From NCBI RefSeq assembly GCF_954871325.1, contig NC_088775.1, positions 79,275,561 to 79,339,560 on the forward strand: a stretch of 64,000 nucleotides of DNA. Direction: 5' to 3'. Below the pieces are notes generated by a model. That model saw only the letters and a list, made by a program, of their open reading frames with translations, was not told the DNA's origin and made no database searches. Of the stretch, positions 25,172-37,610 are shown piece after piece. Made by a program: the position numbers and the translations under genes. This DNA comes from Gordionus sp. m RMFG-2023. Its lineage: Eukaryota; Nematomorpha; Gordioida; Chordodea; Parachordodidae. Within the stretch, counting starts at the first letter, position 1; each line of letters starts with the position of its first letter.

Positions 25172-27917
25172 CAGGGTTGGCATGTCGGTCAATTGACTGG
25201 TCAATTGACCGGAGGAGTATTTGACTGGTCAAATACGGTCAAATAATCTAAAATATTAATGGCGAATAAATATTTTGATATAATTAACTAGTATGCATTA
25301 AAAGCATGTTTATCAATCTTATTATTTTTTTATTAAAATATAAATATGTAATTTTTCTAAATATAGTAATATTTTTAGTTATTTTTTTGCCTAATCATTG
25401 CCGTTTCTCGCCTTCTTTATTTTTTTCAATTCATTTTTCTTAAAAAAAATAAAAATACCCGATTTATTATAATCATAATATAATTTTTTCATTCTTATTT
25501 TTTAATAAATTTAAATTTTATTTAATATTTAGCCGAGTATAAATTATATTAATTCTCATTTGTTTTACTTACACTTGCTATATTTGGTTTTTAAAATTAA
25601 TTTTCATTTTAATTGTTCTGGTCAGATTTACGGAATATTATTCAATTCTGGTAAAAAGTTTATTATATTATATTTATAATATTAAGAAATTATTGGAATA
25701 ATTGGTCGATAATTATAAAATAGTTAAGATTGATTAACTTTACAATAATCAAAATCATTTTTTGTTAAATTTTAATATATTAGGGATTATGGTCAAACCA
25801 AAGCATCATGTTTGGAAACATTTTCAAGAAGTACGCGATGGTAAATCAGTTAAAGCGGTGTGCAAGTTTTGCAAGATGTCCTATATCACCCACGTTGATA
25901 GAATGGTCAAACATTTATTAAGCAGCTGTACTATGTGCCCTGTTATAATTAAGGAAAAATTTTATTCAAATTCCAAAATATCAACCTCTACAAAAAATAT
26001 CACAAATGTAATTTGTAATACTTCTAAGTCTAACTCTAATGAAGAATTGGATGAAATTAGTGAGAATGATTATCAAATGAACAATATTTTGTCTTGTGAC
26101 TCAGGAGAATTTGATTCCCTTATTTCTAATCAATCTACAAGCAAGGCGATTAAATATAAATCTCAATCTTGTATAACCGGTTTCATAGATAGAATTAATC
26201 CCAAAGAAAAAAATGAGCTGGATCAATTGTTTGCAAAGGCTGTATATGCGAGCAATTTACCTTTCCACATCACTGAAAATCCCTACATCCAAGAATTTTT
26301 TAAAAAAATACGTCCTATTTACACATTACCCAGGAGAAGGCAGCTGGCTGGATATCTTCTAGACAAAGCGTCAGGTGATATGGAGGTGAGAGTTGCAGAT
26401 ATAATAGATAAAGCTCCTTACTTATCAATTGTATCAGATGGCTGGAGCAACATTAGAAACGAGAGTATTATTAATTTTATGGTGATGACGCCTGTTCCAG
26501 TGTTCTACAAATTTCTAAATACTGAGGAAAATCGCCATACGGCAGATTATATTGCCCAGGAATTTAAAAATGTAATTCATGAATTGAATCCGGTAAAAGT
26601 ATATTCTTTAGTTACTGATAATGCCGCTAACATGAAAGCAGCCTGGAGAATTCTAAAATCTGAATCTATTTATAATCATATACAATGTTATGGTTGTGCA
26701 GCGCATACATTGCAGTTATTCTTTCACGATTTTGAACGATTGGACGCCTTCAGTGACCATATTTCAATAATTAAAAAAATTGTTAAATTTTTCAAGAATA
26801 AACACATACCAGCTGCAGTATTTTCCCGTAATAAGAATCTTCATGGCATACCATCTACATTAAGTACAATTAGCCAAACAAGATGGGCATCGTCAATAAA
26901 ATGTATGGAGCAAATTCAAATATGCAAGAAAGCTCTAAAAGCATCAGTTGTTGAAGAAGCTGTTTGTGATAATTGTCCCATAGAAATTACCAATAATATA
27001 TCAAACGAAGAATTTTGGACGAAAAATTTAAAATTTTTAGCTATACTCCAACCTTTAGCTACCTCATTGTTGAAAGTGCAAGGGGATAAATGTACTTGGC
27101 TCAAGTAAAAAACGAGATGCTTAATTTGGAAAAACACATAATACAATCATGCCATGATTCTATATTTTCTCCATCTCAAGAAAAAAAATTAAGGTTATGT
27201 TTGAAAAGAGAAAAACTGATATAAATACATGTGCTCACAATGCTGCTTATTTATTGGACCCCCAATATCAAGGGGAGCATCTTACTAATACTGAATTTGA
27301 TGAAGCATGTAATATAATACAAGAATTGGGTATTTTACAAGGTGGTGATAATCAAAATATTTTGAGTAATATAGTAAATTTCAGAAGCAAAAGCGGTATA
27401 TTTAATAGCCATAATATGTGGAAAGTTGTAACTTCCATAAGAAACAATCAAATTTCGGCCTCAAGTTGGTGGAATGCATTTTGCCCACCTTGCCCATTAA
27501 GAGAAGTCGCTAATATTTTACTAACATTTCCTAGTTCGACTTCTTCTTCGGAAAGAAATTGGTCGGTTTGGGGCAATATTCATACGAAAAACAGAAATAG
27601 ATTAAAGGCTTCTACAGCAGGAAAATTAGTAAGAGTGTATCATAATTTAAGATTGATTAAAAATATTAAAGAAAATAATGATATTGAATATGAATCGGAA
27701 CAAGACTCTGCCACGGAGGGTGAAACATTGACTATAGAATGAATTAAAAAATATTATGATATTTATTATTATACATAGATTTATTATAATATTATATTAA
27801 TGCAAAATAAAGTTAATATTGGTGTAAAAAACATTTATTTGAATTTGACCATATTTGACCGGTCAAATATCGGTCAATTGACCGAATTGTATTTGACCGG
27901 TCAAATGCACAACCCTG
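25172..27917 (+). mobile_element. hAT transposon with intact ends, 2746 bp
   Basis: Ends CAGGGTTGGCATGTCGG and, inverted, CAGGGTTGTGCATTTGACC; flanked by atttcaac on both sides (25164-25171, 27918-27925), an exact 8-bp target duplication. Both subterminal regions are built from palindromes GGTCAATTGACC and TTTGACCGGTCAAA or close variants, likely transposase contact sites. It contains one transposase gene on the same strand. The youngest-looking full element in the window. Confidence 0.92.
25762..27742 (+). CDS. hAT transposase with BED zinc finger (one frame change)
   Basis: DDE/RNase-H-fold transposase that cuts and pastes the surrounding element. First block 25762-27108 (448 codons; Met10 at 25789 is an equally good start): BED finger near residues 15-60 (VWKHF, C-x-x-C in VCKFCKMSY, then H and C in KHLLSSC); catalytic core with SIVSDGWSN, then VTDNAANM and the hAT-typical CAAHTLQLFF. 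Second block, to 27742, is in another frame beginning before 27130: LLDPQYQGEHL, WWNAFCPPCPLREVANILL, and the C-terminal dimerisation motif SSSERNWSVWG with KNRNRL. A single frame change near 27105 separates the blocks; everything else reads cleanly. Either a recently broken copy or, less likely, a programmed or sequencing shift. No intron signal is obvious there. Confidence 0.88.
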
Positions 27918-27925
27918 ATTTCAAC

Positions 27926-29052
27926 CTACCCGATCAATTTTTTCTTTACATATTTCCTATTTCCTAGTAAGTTTTCTATAACTACCGGTCTTCTTTTGTG
28001 ATTTTTTTTCACAATACTGTTCCATGATCTATCATCCTTTAAACTCGTGGGTACCCTTGATTAGGATGCAAAAATTGCTCCATTCGAGTCTATTTTTTAA
28101 AAAAAATAACTTAATATTTACACCAGAAAAATATTGCATCTGCCTCGAGATTTTGATAATAAATATTGAAGCTTTTGGCCATCTATAAGCAAAACCTAGA
28201 GGCTTGCGAAATATTTTTTTGGAAAATATTGAGTTAGCCATTTTTAAAAATCGGCTCAAATTGAGCGATAACCCCTTTTGGAATATCCATTTGTATCAAT
28301 TTCCAGAGCTTTATCACCCAGAATATTATATACTTTTGTCTTAGATCTCTAGTATATGAATATCTAATTATTTTATTTGCTTCAATTTAAATATGCAAAC
28401 TATATTCAACAAAATGTTAAATTTACAAATTATGCTATAAAGATCATGTATTATTATTTCATTTTAAGAAAATGCATGTATTTTAAGAAAAAAATTAATA
28501 AAATTTAAGGAATTTATTAAAATTATCATATTATTTTTATTAATTATTATATACCAGGACTGATTCGCGATGAGTAAATTATCGGCTCTAGATCGAGTTC
28601 TTATGATAAAGATTCGAAGGCTGAGGAACTCGACAATTTTGGGCAAACCAACAAAATAGAGCTACAGCTGACTCATATCTAAGCACACCCATTAAAACGC
28701 CAATCCATACTATACCCACCATATTACAAAAGAAAATTAAAAAGACGGGGTTTTTTAAGTTAGTTATATATTTTCTTAAACTAAATTTAATTAGCATAAT
28801 TGAAAATTCTGGTTACATTAGTCATTGATATTACAGTTGACTTAAATTAAATGATGCCCATCCCATCTATGTAAGTTCCATAATTAATTAAATAAGTTAT
28901 CTGTATTATTCGTCTAAAATTATAGTTATTAAATTTTGAAAAATCAATAATTAATGACGATTTCGCCTAAGTAATTTCTCTTTTAGCATCAACCTGCACT
29001 TATGCAATAAAATAATATTTAAACTACAAAAATTGTCATAAAATGATCAGGC
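27926..29052. other. Intergenic downstream of SNRNP70
   Basis: No recognised gene. A minus-strand frame at 28797-28588 encodes a hydrophobic 69-residue peptide (FLIFFCNMVGIVWIGVLMG, then WFAQNCRVP) with one likely membrane segment, and another open frame lies at 28259-28032. Neither matches a family I know. GC content rises slightly at 28560-28700. Confidence 0.3.
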
Positions 29053-29064
29053 TTTATTTTTATT
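29053..29064 (-). promoter_or_regulatory. Candidate poly(A) signals of SNRNP70
   Basis: Two overlapping-range AATAAA motifs on the minus strand, about 110 bases beyond the SNRNP70 stop. Position is right, but the motif is frequent in this DNA. Confidence 0.4.
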
Positions 29065-29171
29065 CACAGAATCACAGACTATGTATTATATATAAGGATT
29101 TTTTTTACAACCATTTAAATATTATACATAAATTAAATATATAACCATATCTATAAAAAAAGAAAATTGTA

Positions 29172-32100
29172 TCAATAAATTTGATTAATTTTATTCTGTT
29201 GTTCTACAATATTGTCGTTCATAGTTACATCTGTATTGTCTCCATTCTCTTCATTCGTATTATAATAATAGCGTTCTAAGCTATCCATTTCATTGTTATT
29301 TTGTTCAGATATATCTTGTGGTTGATCATTAGAGTTGTTGAACACAAAATCATTGCCTATGTATTTGTCATATCCAGGATCCATCTTTTCTTTTTTAATA
29401 TCATTTGGTTGTAGAGGTAATGTGCTTTGTTTGCTATCGTCAGATACCAGTTTCCTGAAAATAAAATTAATTTGCAAAGTAAATCTAAAATAAGTTAAAG
29501 TAATGTGCCAATTTTTTAAAAGACAATTAGCTAGAGCTCAGACAATAAAAGAAAATTTATGTGTTAATCAAACAAAATTTCCTTTGTGATACCCAAAAAT
29601 ATATTAAATTCATGTGGCAAATAGGGCCAAATTTATTATTCAATGTACTATTTTTGATAGTTTTTTTGTAAAATAACCCATAGCAAGCCTAAATTTTTTA
29701 TTGTAAAATAATTTTCTAAACTTGGATGATCTATCCTTGTCCCGATGACGATCTTTTTTGGACCTATCTTTTTCTTTGCTTCGACTTCGACGCTTTTTGT
29801 TTTCCTTACTACGACTTCTTTTGTTTTTCTTTTCCTTCTTAACCTTTTTAAGATCGACTTGCTCACCATCGAGTTTCTCCTTTTTAATTTCGGGAGAACC
29901 ATTGTGTTCCTTCTTAGGAATAGGGTCATGTTTACGCTTTTCTCGGCTCCTTTTTTAAAATATTGGGTTGTGGAAATATTAGAATTCATATATTATAAAA
30001 ATGAATAATACATTAGTTAATAGTGTTAGGTAACCTTGAACGTGAACGACTTCTTTTACGCTTGCTGTGACTGGAGGCCCTGTGCCTGTCTTTATCTTTT
30101 TCCCTGTAAATAAAATAATGCTATAGCAAATACTAACATCATTAGGGCAATATTTGTTTTATTTTCTATTCAAATTATGATTGAGGAGAAACAAAAGATA
30201 ATTTATTCAAAATATTTAATGCATACTTTTCCATTTTATATAAAATCCAGAAGTAAATTAAATTGATTTTATAAATATTTTTGATATTTCTAGATATAAA
30301 TTAATAAAGGCAAAATCGATCCTTTTATTCAATTGGAGGGAAAAGTTTGTTGGCCATCCTCCAATTCTGAGTGAAAATATAAGACTTTGATAGCTGATCT
30401 GAGACATCAGATAAAATTTAATTATATAAAAAAGTTTAATTTCAAAATTTTAATTAGTCTTTTCTATATTCTTAAGAGAACATTTTGTATATAGCAAAAA
30501 GTTATCTTTAAAAAGCTGCAAATTGTGCATTATTTATATTTGAATATTTGTTACTATTTTTTAGCCAGATCCCATGACCTGGTGGGAAATTTTTTTTAGA
30601 TCTAGGCCATTATCAATGGCCAATTTCTACAAATGCTGATATGGAAGAAATCTCAAACTTAAAATATTTATTATTCCCTATTTTATTGTTATGCATTGAA
30701 TTTAAATATCAGAAATATTGGCACTGCAAATTTTCTACTTCTTTTATTTTTATAATATAAAAATTATTTATGGATGAATGTGACTTATTAAATATTTGTA
30801 AATCATTTTCTTGCTGCAAATCAAATGATGTGTGGTGTTGCATTTTCAAAAACATCAATTTAGGTGCATTTTTAAAATAGATAAATCAAGATTTTAGCCA
30901 AAAATAATTATCTAAGCCTCAAGATGTCACATATATGATAGAGATGGCCCCAGTTAACATAATTTTTCCTATTATTTTAATTATATTACCTACAAAATAA
31001 GTACACTATTTAATATAATAAATTCTATCTTAAATTTTGAGATTATTAATAAGAATATATAATTATATAAGTCTACAAGATTGACCCAAAAATTATTGGC
31101 TTGTTATATTATAATAAAATATATTAAATGCTATCTTCTTGGATTAAATATAAAATTACATTCCTATTCTAATTATTTTTATTATATTTAAAGATTTAAA
31201 CCATATATTAGATCAAATGAGATATAATTGTTAATTTATATTACTTTATTAAATATATTCATCAATTTAAAATTTAATGGTTTGTTTATAGTAAGGTTGT
31301 GCCAATTTATTTTGACCAATCAAATATTACTAAAAAATGATGCAAAATACTTACATTAATTTGCACTTACCCATATCTTTAAAAACCCAATATCACAAAA
31401 AAATCAGTAAATTTTCTAAAAACCAATAATCTTTCACAAATGATCAAGTATACTTTTTCTCAAAGGTTAATCATTTCATTTAAAATCTGGGGAATTATTA
31501 TGATTAAATATAATGTTGTTATATGCCTCAAATTTATTTATATAAATAAAGGATTATATTGTAATTTCAAAATACATCTTATACATGTTTATTTTTAATT
31601 TAAATTATGTGTTGAGAAATTGAAGGTTTTTTTGTTGAAGAATGGTATATTAAGTTAATTATAATTTTAAAATAACATTTTGTATTTACCTGCTACCATG
31701 TCTTGATGCTGTTTCTGGAGTGATTGCATCATTTGGACCTTTTCGGCTATTACCTAACCCTCCCCCTTTAAATGATTATAATAAAATTATTATAAACAAT
31801 CATTTTTGTTTACCAAATCTTCTTGGAAGCCAACCTTTAATAGTCCTCCCTCTTTCAACATCAACTATTACTCTTCTACCATCAATTTTTCTACCATCTG
31901 CCCTTTTATAAGCAGCTACATCCATATAAAATAATTTTTAAGATTAAATCCTATATAAAAAGTAGAGTTAAACAGAGTAAAATTTTTTTACCTTAATCCT
32001 TATGAATAAATATCCATTTTCATGATATTGGATTAAAATTTATATATTTTTAAGATAACATGTTAACAAAAATTTCAATAATTTACCTGCCTTACCTTAA

Positions 32101-32956
32101 TAATCAACCCTAATTTTATGAGGATGCGGAGTTTAGCATGATAATAAATAGAGCCATAGAAAATTGTAAACATTCAAACTCATTCTGAGTAATATATAAA
32201 ATATAGATTATTTATAATATATTAATAATTCTCATTCTTAATAATGTATTAAATGAAATATATATTCTACCATGCATGTCTCTTTCATGATCATATTCAA
32301 CAAAAGCATACCCCAATGGTTTTCCATTTATTTTATTATGAATTAAATAAATCTACATATAATTTAAAAATTGACTATAATATAATTATTATACCTTTTT
32401 TATAGCACCAAACTCTGAAAATTCCTTTTTAAGTTTAGATTCAGATGTGTCGAAATTCTAAATACACAAGGGTTATTTATATTATTAAAAAATAGTTTTT
32501 TACAATTCTAGCTACAAAAAGTGTTCTATATGGATCTTGAGTAGATCGAGTGTTATTAAGTGGATTCCCTAAAAATATTTATATAATAGGTTGAACATAT
32601 GAAAATACATAGTGCAATTCCTTGCTCAATAACATATGCCATTTGTTCAATTTTTTCCCGTCTCTATAAATAAAAATTGATAAAACATATGTGCATATAT
32701 AAATACTTTGCGTTCTCTTCTTTCCGCTCTTGTCTCTTGTTTAACTGGAGGAGGAAACTCTTTTAGTGGCTGCAAAAAAACCTATAAAATTTTATTATTT
32801 GAGTAAATGTACATCAAAGAATTTGACAAAATTTCCGATTCCAGAATAAGGAATTCTTCTCCGTTCATGTGATAATTTTACAAGAGGTGCAAGATAAGGT
32901 ATGGGTTCTCTCGGGGCAAATAATGCCAATAAATTTGGTGGAAGAAATTGAGTCAT
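29172..32956 (-). CDS. SNRNP70: U1 small nuclear ribonucleoprotein 70 kDa, complete 11-exon gene
   Basis: Core protein of the U1 snRNP; binds U1 RNA stem-loop 1 and helps choose 5' splice sites. Exons 5' to 3': 32956-32813, 32769-32707, 32663-32609, 32568-32504, 32457-32395, 32352-32271, 31915-31814, 31765-31690, 30103-30035, 29949-29722, 29454-29172; all GT-AG and in phase, 409 residues (human 437). N-terminus [16 protein letters not shown] matches the human start exactly. The RRM has RNP2 TLFVARI (103-109) and RNP1 LGYAFVEY (143-150; human has R at the first place). The extended RRM tail reads [20 protein letters not shown]. An alternating-charge KR/RS region spans about 217-315. The C-terminal 90 residues are acidic and Asn-rich, replacing the long RD/RE tail of vertebrates. 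Confidence 0.96.
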
Positions 32957-33316
32957 ACACCAAATTCAAAATGGTTGCTATAATGAATGAAAGATATATT
33001 TATAGTACAATAAATGTATGTTATGGACTTAAGAAAACCATGGCGCACTTTAGATGTCTATTTTTGAGCCTATCGGACTTCCTATACCAACCATTATTCA
33101 TATTTAACATTTATTTGATAGGTCGTGGGAGAGAGAAAATTATTTATTATTGCCCTATTAATAATGGGGGGGGGGTTAACTATTTCTCTCGATTTATAAT
33201 TAAGGTTCTTGAAAGCAACTTATTATCTAAAACATTAATTTCATATAAGGCAAAATATAATTACATGATAACTCCAGTATCTTTCAATTCAACAAAAATA
33301 TATTTGTACGTGAAAA
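32957..33316 (-). promoter_or_regulatory. SNRNP70 upstream region, presumed promoter
   Basis: About 360 bases between the SNRNP70 start codon and the end of a hAT element. Contains an eight-base G run near 33167-33175. No TATA box or initiator can be singled out in this AT-rich setting. If the promoter is larger, it would overlap the transposon. Open frames on the plus strand here are the reverse of exon 1 and its flank. Confidence 0.3.
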
Positions 33317-33321
33317 ATTTG

Positions 33322-35740
33322 CAGGGACGTAGCTATGAAAAACCACAAGAGACCTCCCCCCCCCCCCTCAAAATAGGCATCTTTGCTGAAAACAATTTAT
33401 AAAAATGTATCACTAATATTGAAATTTCTGAAACTAGGATGAATATATGAAGAATCGTGAGGGGGGGGCACAGTGTTAGTTGTAATAACGAAGTGGAAAA
33501 TTGTTCATTAAAATAAAATGTATAATAAGTTTTGTGAAATGTATTCTCTCAAAATCAAAGTATTGTTGAATTTTCAGCTGAGAGACGCCAACTGTTTATT
33601 TTATTTACTTAAGGAAAGGGTGCCAATATTTTTCTAAAATGAAACAAAAAGTTTCCATGGAAATTTTTTGCTATTTTATTGTAAATTTGTAAACGACAAT
33701 TTAATTTTTAGAATTCATCATAAATGAATTAAAAGCTAAATTCAGTTTTATTTTTTACTAATAATTAATACAAAATTTTGTTTACGTTTTTTCATCGATT
33801 CTCTAGTGCTCGATGAGCTCTCTTTAATGTAGAGAATGAGGACTCACAAAAAGTCTCTGATACATGATGGTGCTGAGTTAAGTTTATTTAAGTAATTACT
33901 ATATTTTTAGCCATTTAAACTTTTTAGCTGCTTAACCAAGTTTTTAGCCAAAAACTATAACTATCCTCGGGGTTTTTCTTAAAAAGATGGCTGCTTAAAT
34001 TTGGAAGAAACTAATATAAATTAGAATGCATTTTAATGGATTTCCCCGGCAGATATCTAAAGATTGAAGCGATTTCGCCGACATTTAGCCTTTACCCAAC
34101 TATATGCTGAGTAATAATTCTTTAAATGTAAGATGATATTTTTTATACGTGCCATATTTGCAAAATTATGTTCCTTTAACTTCTGCAGCCAAAATCCTTT
34201 TGATATTTTCATTTCACGATGTACCGTTTCCATATTTGAGTTTAATAATGATTCTAATGGAGTCATTTTATCTGATATTTATCAGGGTCAAGGGGGAAAA
34301 ATGTATTAAAACATGATGGAAGATTTTAATCATCATGTGTAAATATATCTAAAAAACAATCTACAAAGTTATCAATAATTTTATAATAATTCTTCTTTAA
34401 AGAACTTCAATTCTTTTCACAATCAAAATGCCATTTGATATCGATTAAAAAATCTTGAATGTAGGAGTTTTACACGCACTTGATGTTTTTGAGGGTTGAG
34501 ATTAAATTTTGATATAAGTTTCACAGCCTTATTTCTAATCAAATCAAAAGAATTATCACTTATTTTATTATTTTTTTAATATATTAATATAGTGGAATCA
34601 ATACAATTTTTAACATCGACTATATTAGTATTTACTGACTGTAGATACTTATTTAGAATCTATTGTTGATAATACCTCCTAAATTAAAATAGCTAATATA
34701 ATGTAATTTATATTAACACATTTAGATAAAAGACGAACGACTTAATCATAAATGGAAACTTTTGAGTTAATAGTTCTATTAGAAAAGTAAAATACTTCAT
34801 CAATAACCTCAAAATTTTATAAATAATACGAGATGTTTCTAAATGGTCAGTCTACCTCTAATCTAAAAGTCACTTAAGAGTATGGTAGTATATTTATAGG
34901 ATACGTTATTAAAACGACTAAAAAAATTATATAATACATTATATAAATTAATAAATAAGAATTGATAATAATATTATTATGCAACTTGTGGTCATAGCTA
35001 TGTGAATAAGACACTTTTTTATTAATTTTTTTGAAGCAGAGTTTGTACTCTTATATTTCGGCTAGACATGTTGCGCATCATATGCCTGGCTTATTATATT
35101 CGTTGAATTAATATTTAATTTATTAAATTGCTTTAAAATACAATTCGTTATTTTTCAGCAGAAAGAAATTCTAATTAATGATTCCTATTAGATTTTCTTG
35201 AATTTCTTCACTAAAAATATAACGAATAAATATGCTCAGGTTTTTACAACTTGTATCTTATCTTTATCTTTATTTGCACGTTGGTCATGGACCTGCCCAA
35301 AGGTGAGCGCACGTGAATTATATGAAGGCCCATCTTTTATAAAATTAAGAAATTTTTTTCTCATGGATATCAACAAACCTTGTAACCCAGATATGAGGTT
35401 ATATGAGGGTAGAACTCGAGCCATATATATGTTTAGTAATGAATAAAGATAATTATTAATTTAATTAATTTAGTTAGAAATTTATAAATATTAAATTATT
35501 ATGTAAAAAATATAAAAAATTCCACAACTTATTTATTAATTCGTAGATAATATTTTTCTAGAAATTTTATATAATTTTATTTAGATTTAATTGTTAATGG
35601 TGAATTAAAATTTAATAACTAAATAATTTTTTTTATATTTGGAGTCAATATTATTTCAAGTGGCCAGATTTGAGGGCCAAAATTTTTTTTTTTTGGGGGG
35701 GGGGTCTGCTTCCAAGGCCCCTTCTATGGCTACGGCCCTG
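33322..35740 (-). mobile_element. hAT element of the zf-MYM type, decayed
   Basis: Ends CAGGGACGTAGCTATG and, inverted, CAGGGCCGTAGCCATAG, with the 5-bp direct repeat atttg on both sides (33317-33321, 35741-35745). Just inside the ends lie a C run (33357-33367) and a G run (35695-35704), also inverted. Minus-strand fragments run towards the left end: a helical segment with KAVKLISKFNLNPQKHQVRV (about 34540), LHLKNYYSAYSW (34266-34057) and the hAT dimerisation motif CESSFSTLKRAHRAL (about 33860-33800). This C-terminus is typical of hAT transposases domesticated elsewhere as ZMYM proteins. Broken by stops. Confidence 0.7.
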
Positions 35741-35745
35741 ATTTG

Positions 35746-37246
35746 TCCTATATTACGTATTAATATTATTAAGAATTTCCCATTTCAAATATATAAATAC
35801 AATTAATATTAATTTACTGCATATCCTTTTTCTAAGATAGGCCATTTGTGCGTTCATGTATACTGTTCCCTCTGCTTTAAAAAAATGATTTCGGAATATT
35901 TATATTTTTTGTCAAATTTAGTTAAATATATTGATAATATTTTACGGATTTTTTTTATATATTTCAGTGTTATTTCTATTTTTTAATTCGGTTGTTAAGG
36001 TTTTTTTATTTCGGCTAATTCGAATATTGCGTTATGTTGAAGATTAATTTATTTCGAATATTGCGTTATTTTAGATATTACGTTATATTTTTTTTAAGTT
36101 TGACAACTTTTTATTCGGATTCCCAGCTGAGTGTAAAATCGATTAAATAATTCATTCTTCATGCAATACTCTTTATGAGAAAGTTGGCTTTATTAATTAA
36201 CAAGTAGGATTTTTCTTGTTCGAAGGATATTGAATATGGAATGGAATTTTGGAAGATTCAATAATGGTTATTAATTATTTAAATATATTAGTAGAAAACC
36301 CGTCAAAAATGACGGGGAATGAGATATTTATTCATTTTTTACGATAGATGTCATGCCAGGTACAAGCTCACAATATTAGGAAGCATCCAAGATCTTATAA
36401 TTTTAAAAAAGTTTATCAAACCCAGCTCAACCCTTGATAATTTGTAAAAGATATTCCCAAGTCAGGTGCAAGCTATTATTAATTTTGAGGTTCTAAGCCC
36501 AGTTCTACCCATTATAATTTTGAAAATTTTTTCCCGCCTCGGAGATAGTTAAATTTTTCGGGAAATATCTGATTTACCAATTAGTCTAATATGAAAAAAA
36601 AACATGTAAATTTCCATAATAAGGGAAACTGGGAAGGCCTGGGCAACCACTTATTAGAAAATCATGACATATAAAATAAAAATAACCGACTCTTATACTT
36701 TTTTGTAATATGATCAATTAAAATTATATCTAAAAAATATGTTGTTTATTATATAGGGTTATTGTTGTTTTTCAGATAAATTTAATGTATGTCATTTCTG
36801 AAATTATTTTTCAAAGAATTTGATAAGGGATATATATTTTTTTTATGTTAAGTAAAAAAAAAAATGCTGTCTATTTAAATTACAAAAATGTCATTAAACA
36901 CTAATGAAACTTATATGCAAATTATTTATATATTTTTTAAGATATTTTTTTTATTGAAATATAAATTTAGTATAATTTTTTTAAAAAATAATGAGAATTA
37001 TTTATTATGTATTTGATAAAATTAAGAGCAAATCCTTGTTGACATTTTAATTTTTGATGGAAAACGCGACAAAATAAATCTGGGTGGTCGTCTGGAGAGG
37101 AAATAATTAATGTATAATTTTATATCATTTAGGGTTGTAGATGAAAGTGATGACGGATTAACAAAGTAGTGTACAAAACACATTACGTCCTGATAAAGAT
37201 GATATGCCTATGCCTTGGGATACTGGTAAAAGAAGAACGCAAAATG
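35746..37246. other. AT-rich intergenic region
   Basis: No gene recognised. 36000-36110 repeats an attgcgttat motif; 36299-36316 is a small perfect hairpin (CCCGTCA, AAAA, TGACGGG); 36357-36560 shows an approximate direct duplication of about 107 bases (caggtacaagct / caggtgcaagct, then cccagctc / cccagttc), probably an old MITE. Confidence 0.4.
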
Positions 37247-37610
37247 ATATTTCTGTCAATGTCAGCATTGGTATCCCCCTCTAAAATAGATCATGAACGA
37301 CAATGTTAACTCAACCATAAAACGGTCGTAAGTATTGTTATAAAGGCCACGACAGAACTACTGCATATATTTCCATTAATAAAGTTGATGAAATTGGGGG
37401 TACTGTACATTCAAGTTTGAACACGCAAGACTATATTTCTGTCAATGTCAGCATTGGTATACCCTTCTAAAATAGAATCATGAACGACAATGTTAACTCA
37501 ACCATAAAACGGTCGTAAGTATTGTTTTAAAGGCCACGACAGAACTACTATATTTTTCCATTAATAAAGTTGATGAAATTGGCCGTACTGTACATTCAAG
37601 TTTGAACATT
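37247..37610. repeat. Tandem duplication, period about 186 bp
   Basis: The block from atatttctgtcaatgtcagc to tacattcaagtttgaaca occurs twice, starting at about 37247 and 37433, with few differences. GC content is above that of the flanks. No open frame runs through it; probably a duplicated non-coding fragment. Confidence 0.85.

Noticed and set aside
29648-30008. Open frames on both strands over 29648-30008, including a 113-codon minus-strand frame.
   Set aside because: They are shadow frames of the basic, Arg/Ser-rich exon 10 of SNRNP70, which reads correctly in another minus-strand frame.
32869-33402. A 177-codon plus-strand frame.
   Set aside because: Its first part is the reverse of SNRNP70 exon 1, and the rest crosses upstream DNA and the end of a hAT element. 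The minus-strand reading matches a known protein.
35198-35446. An 82-codon plus-strand frame as a gene.
   Set aside because: Lies inside the decayed hAT element at 33322-35740, matches no family, and the element's recognisable coding remnants are on the other strand.
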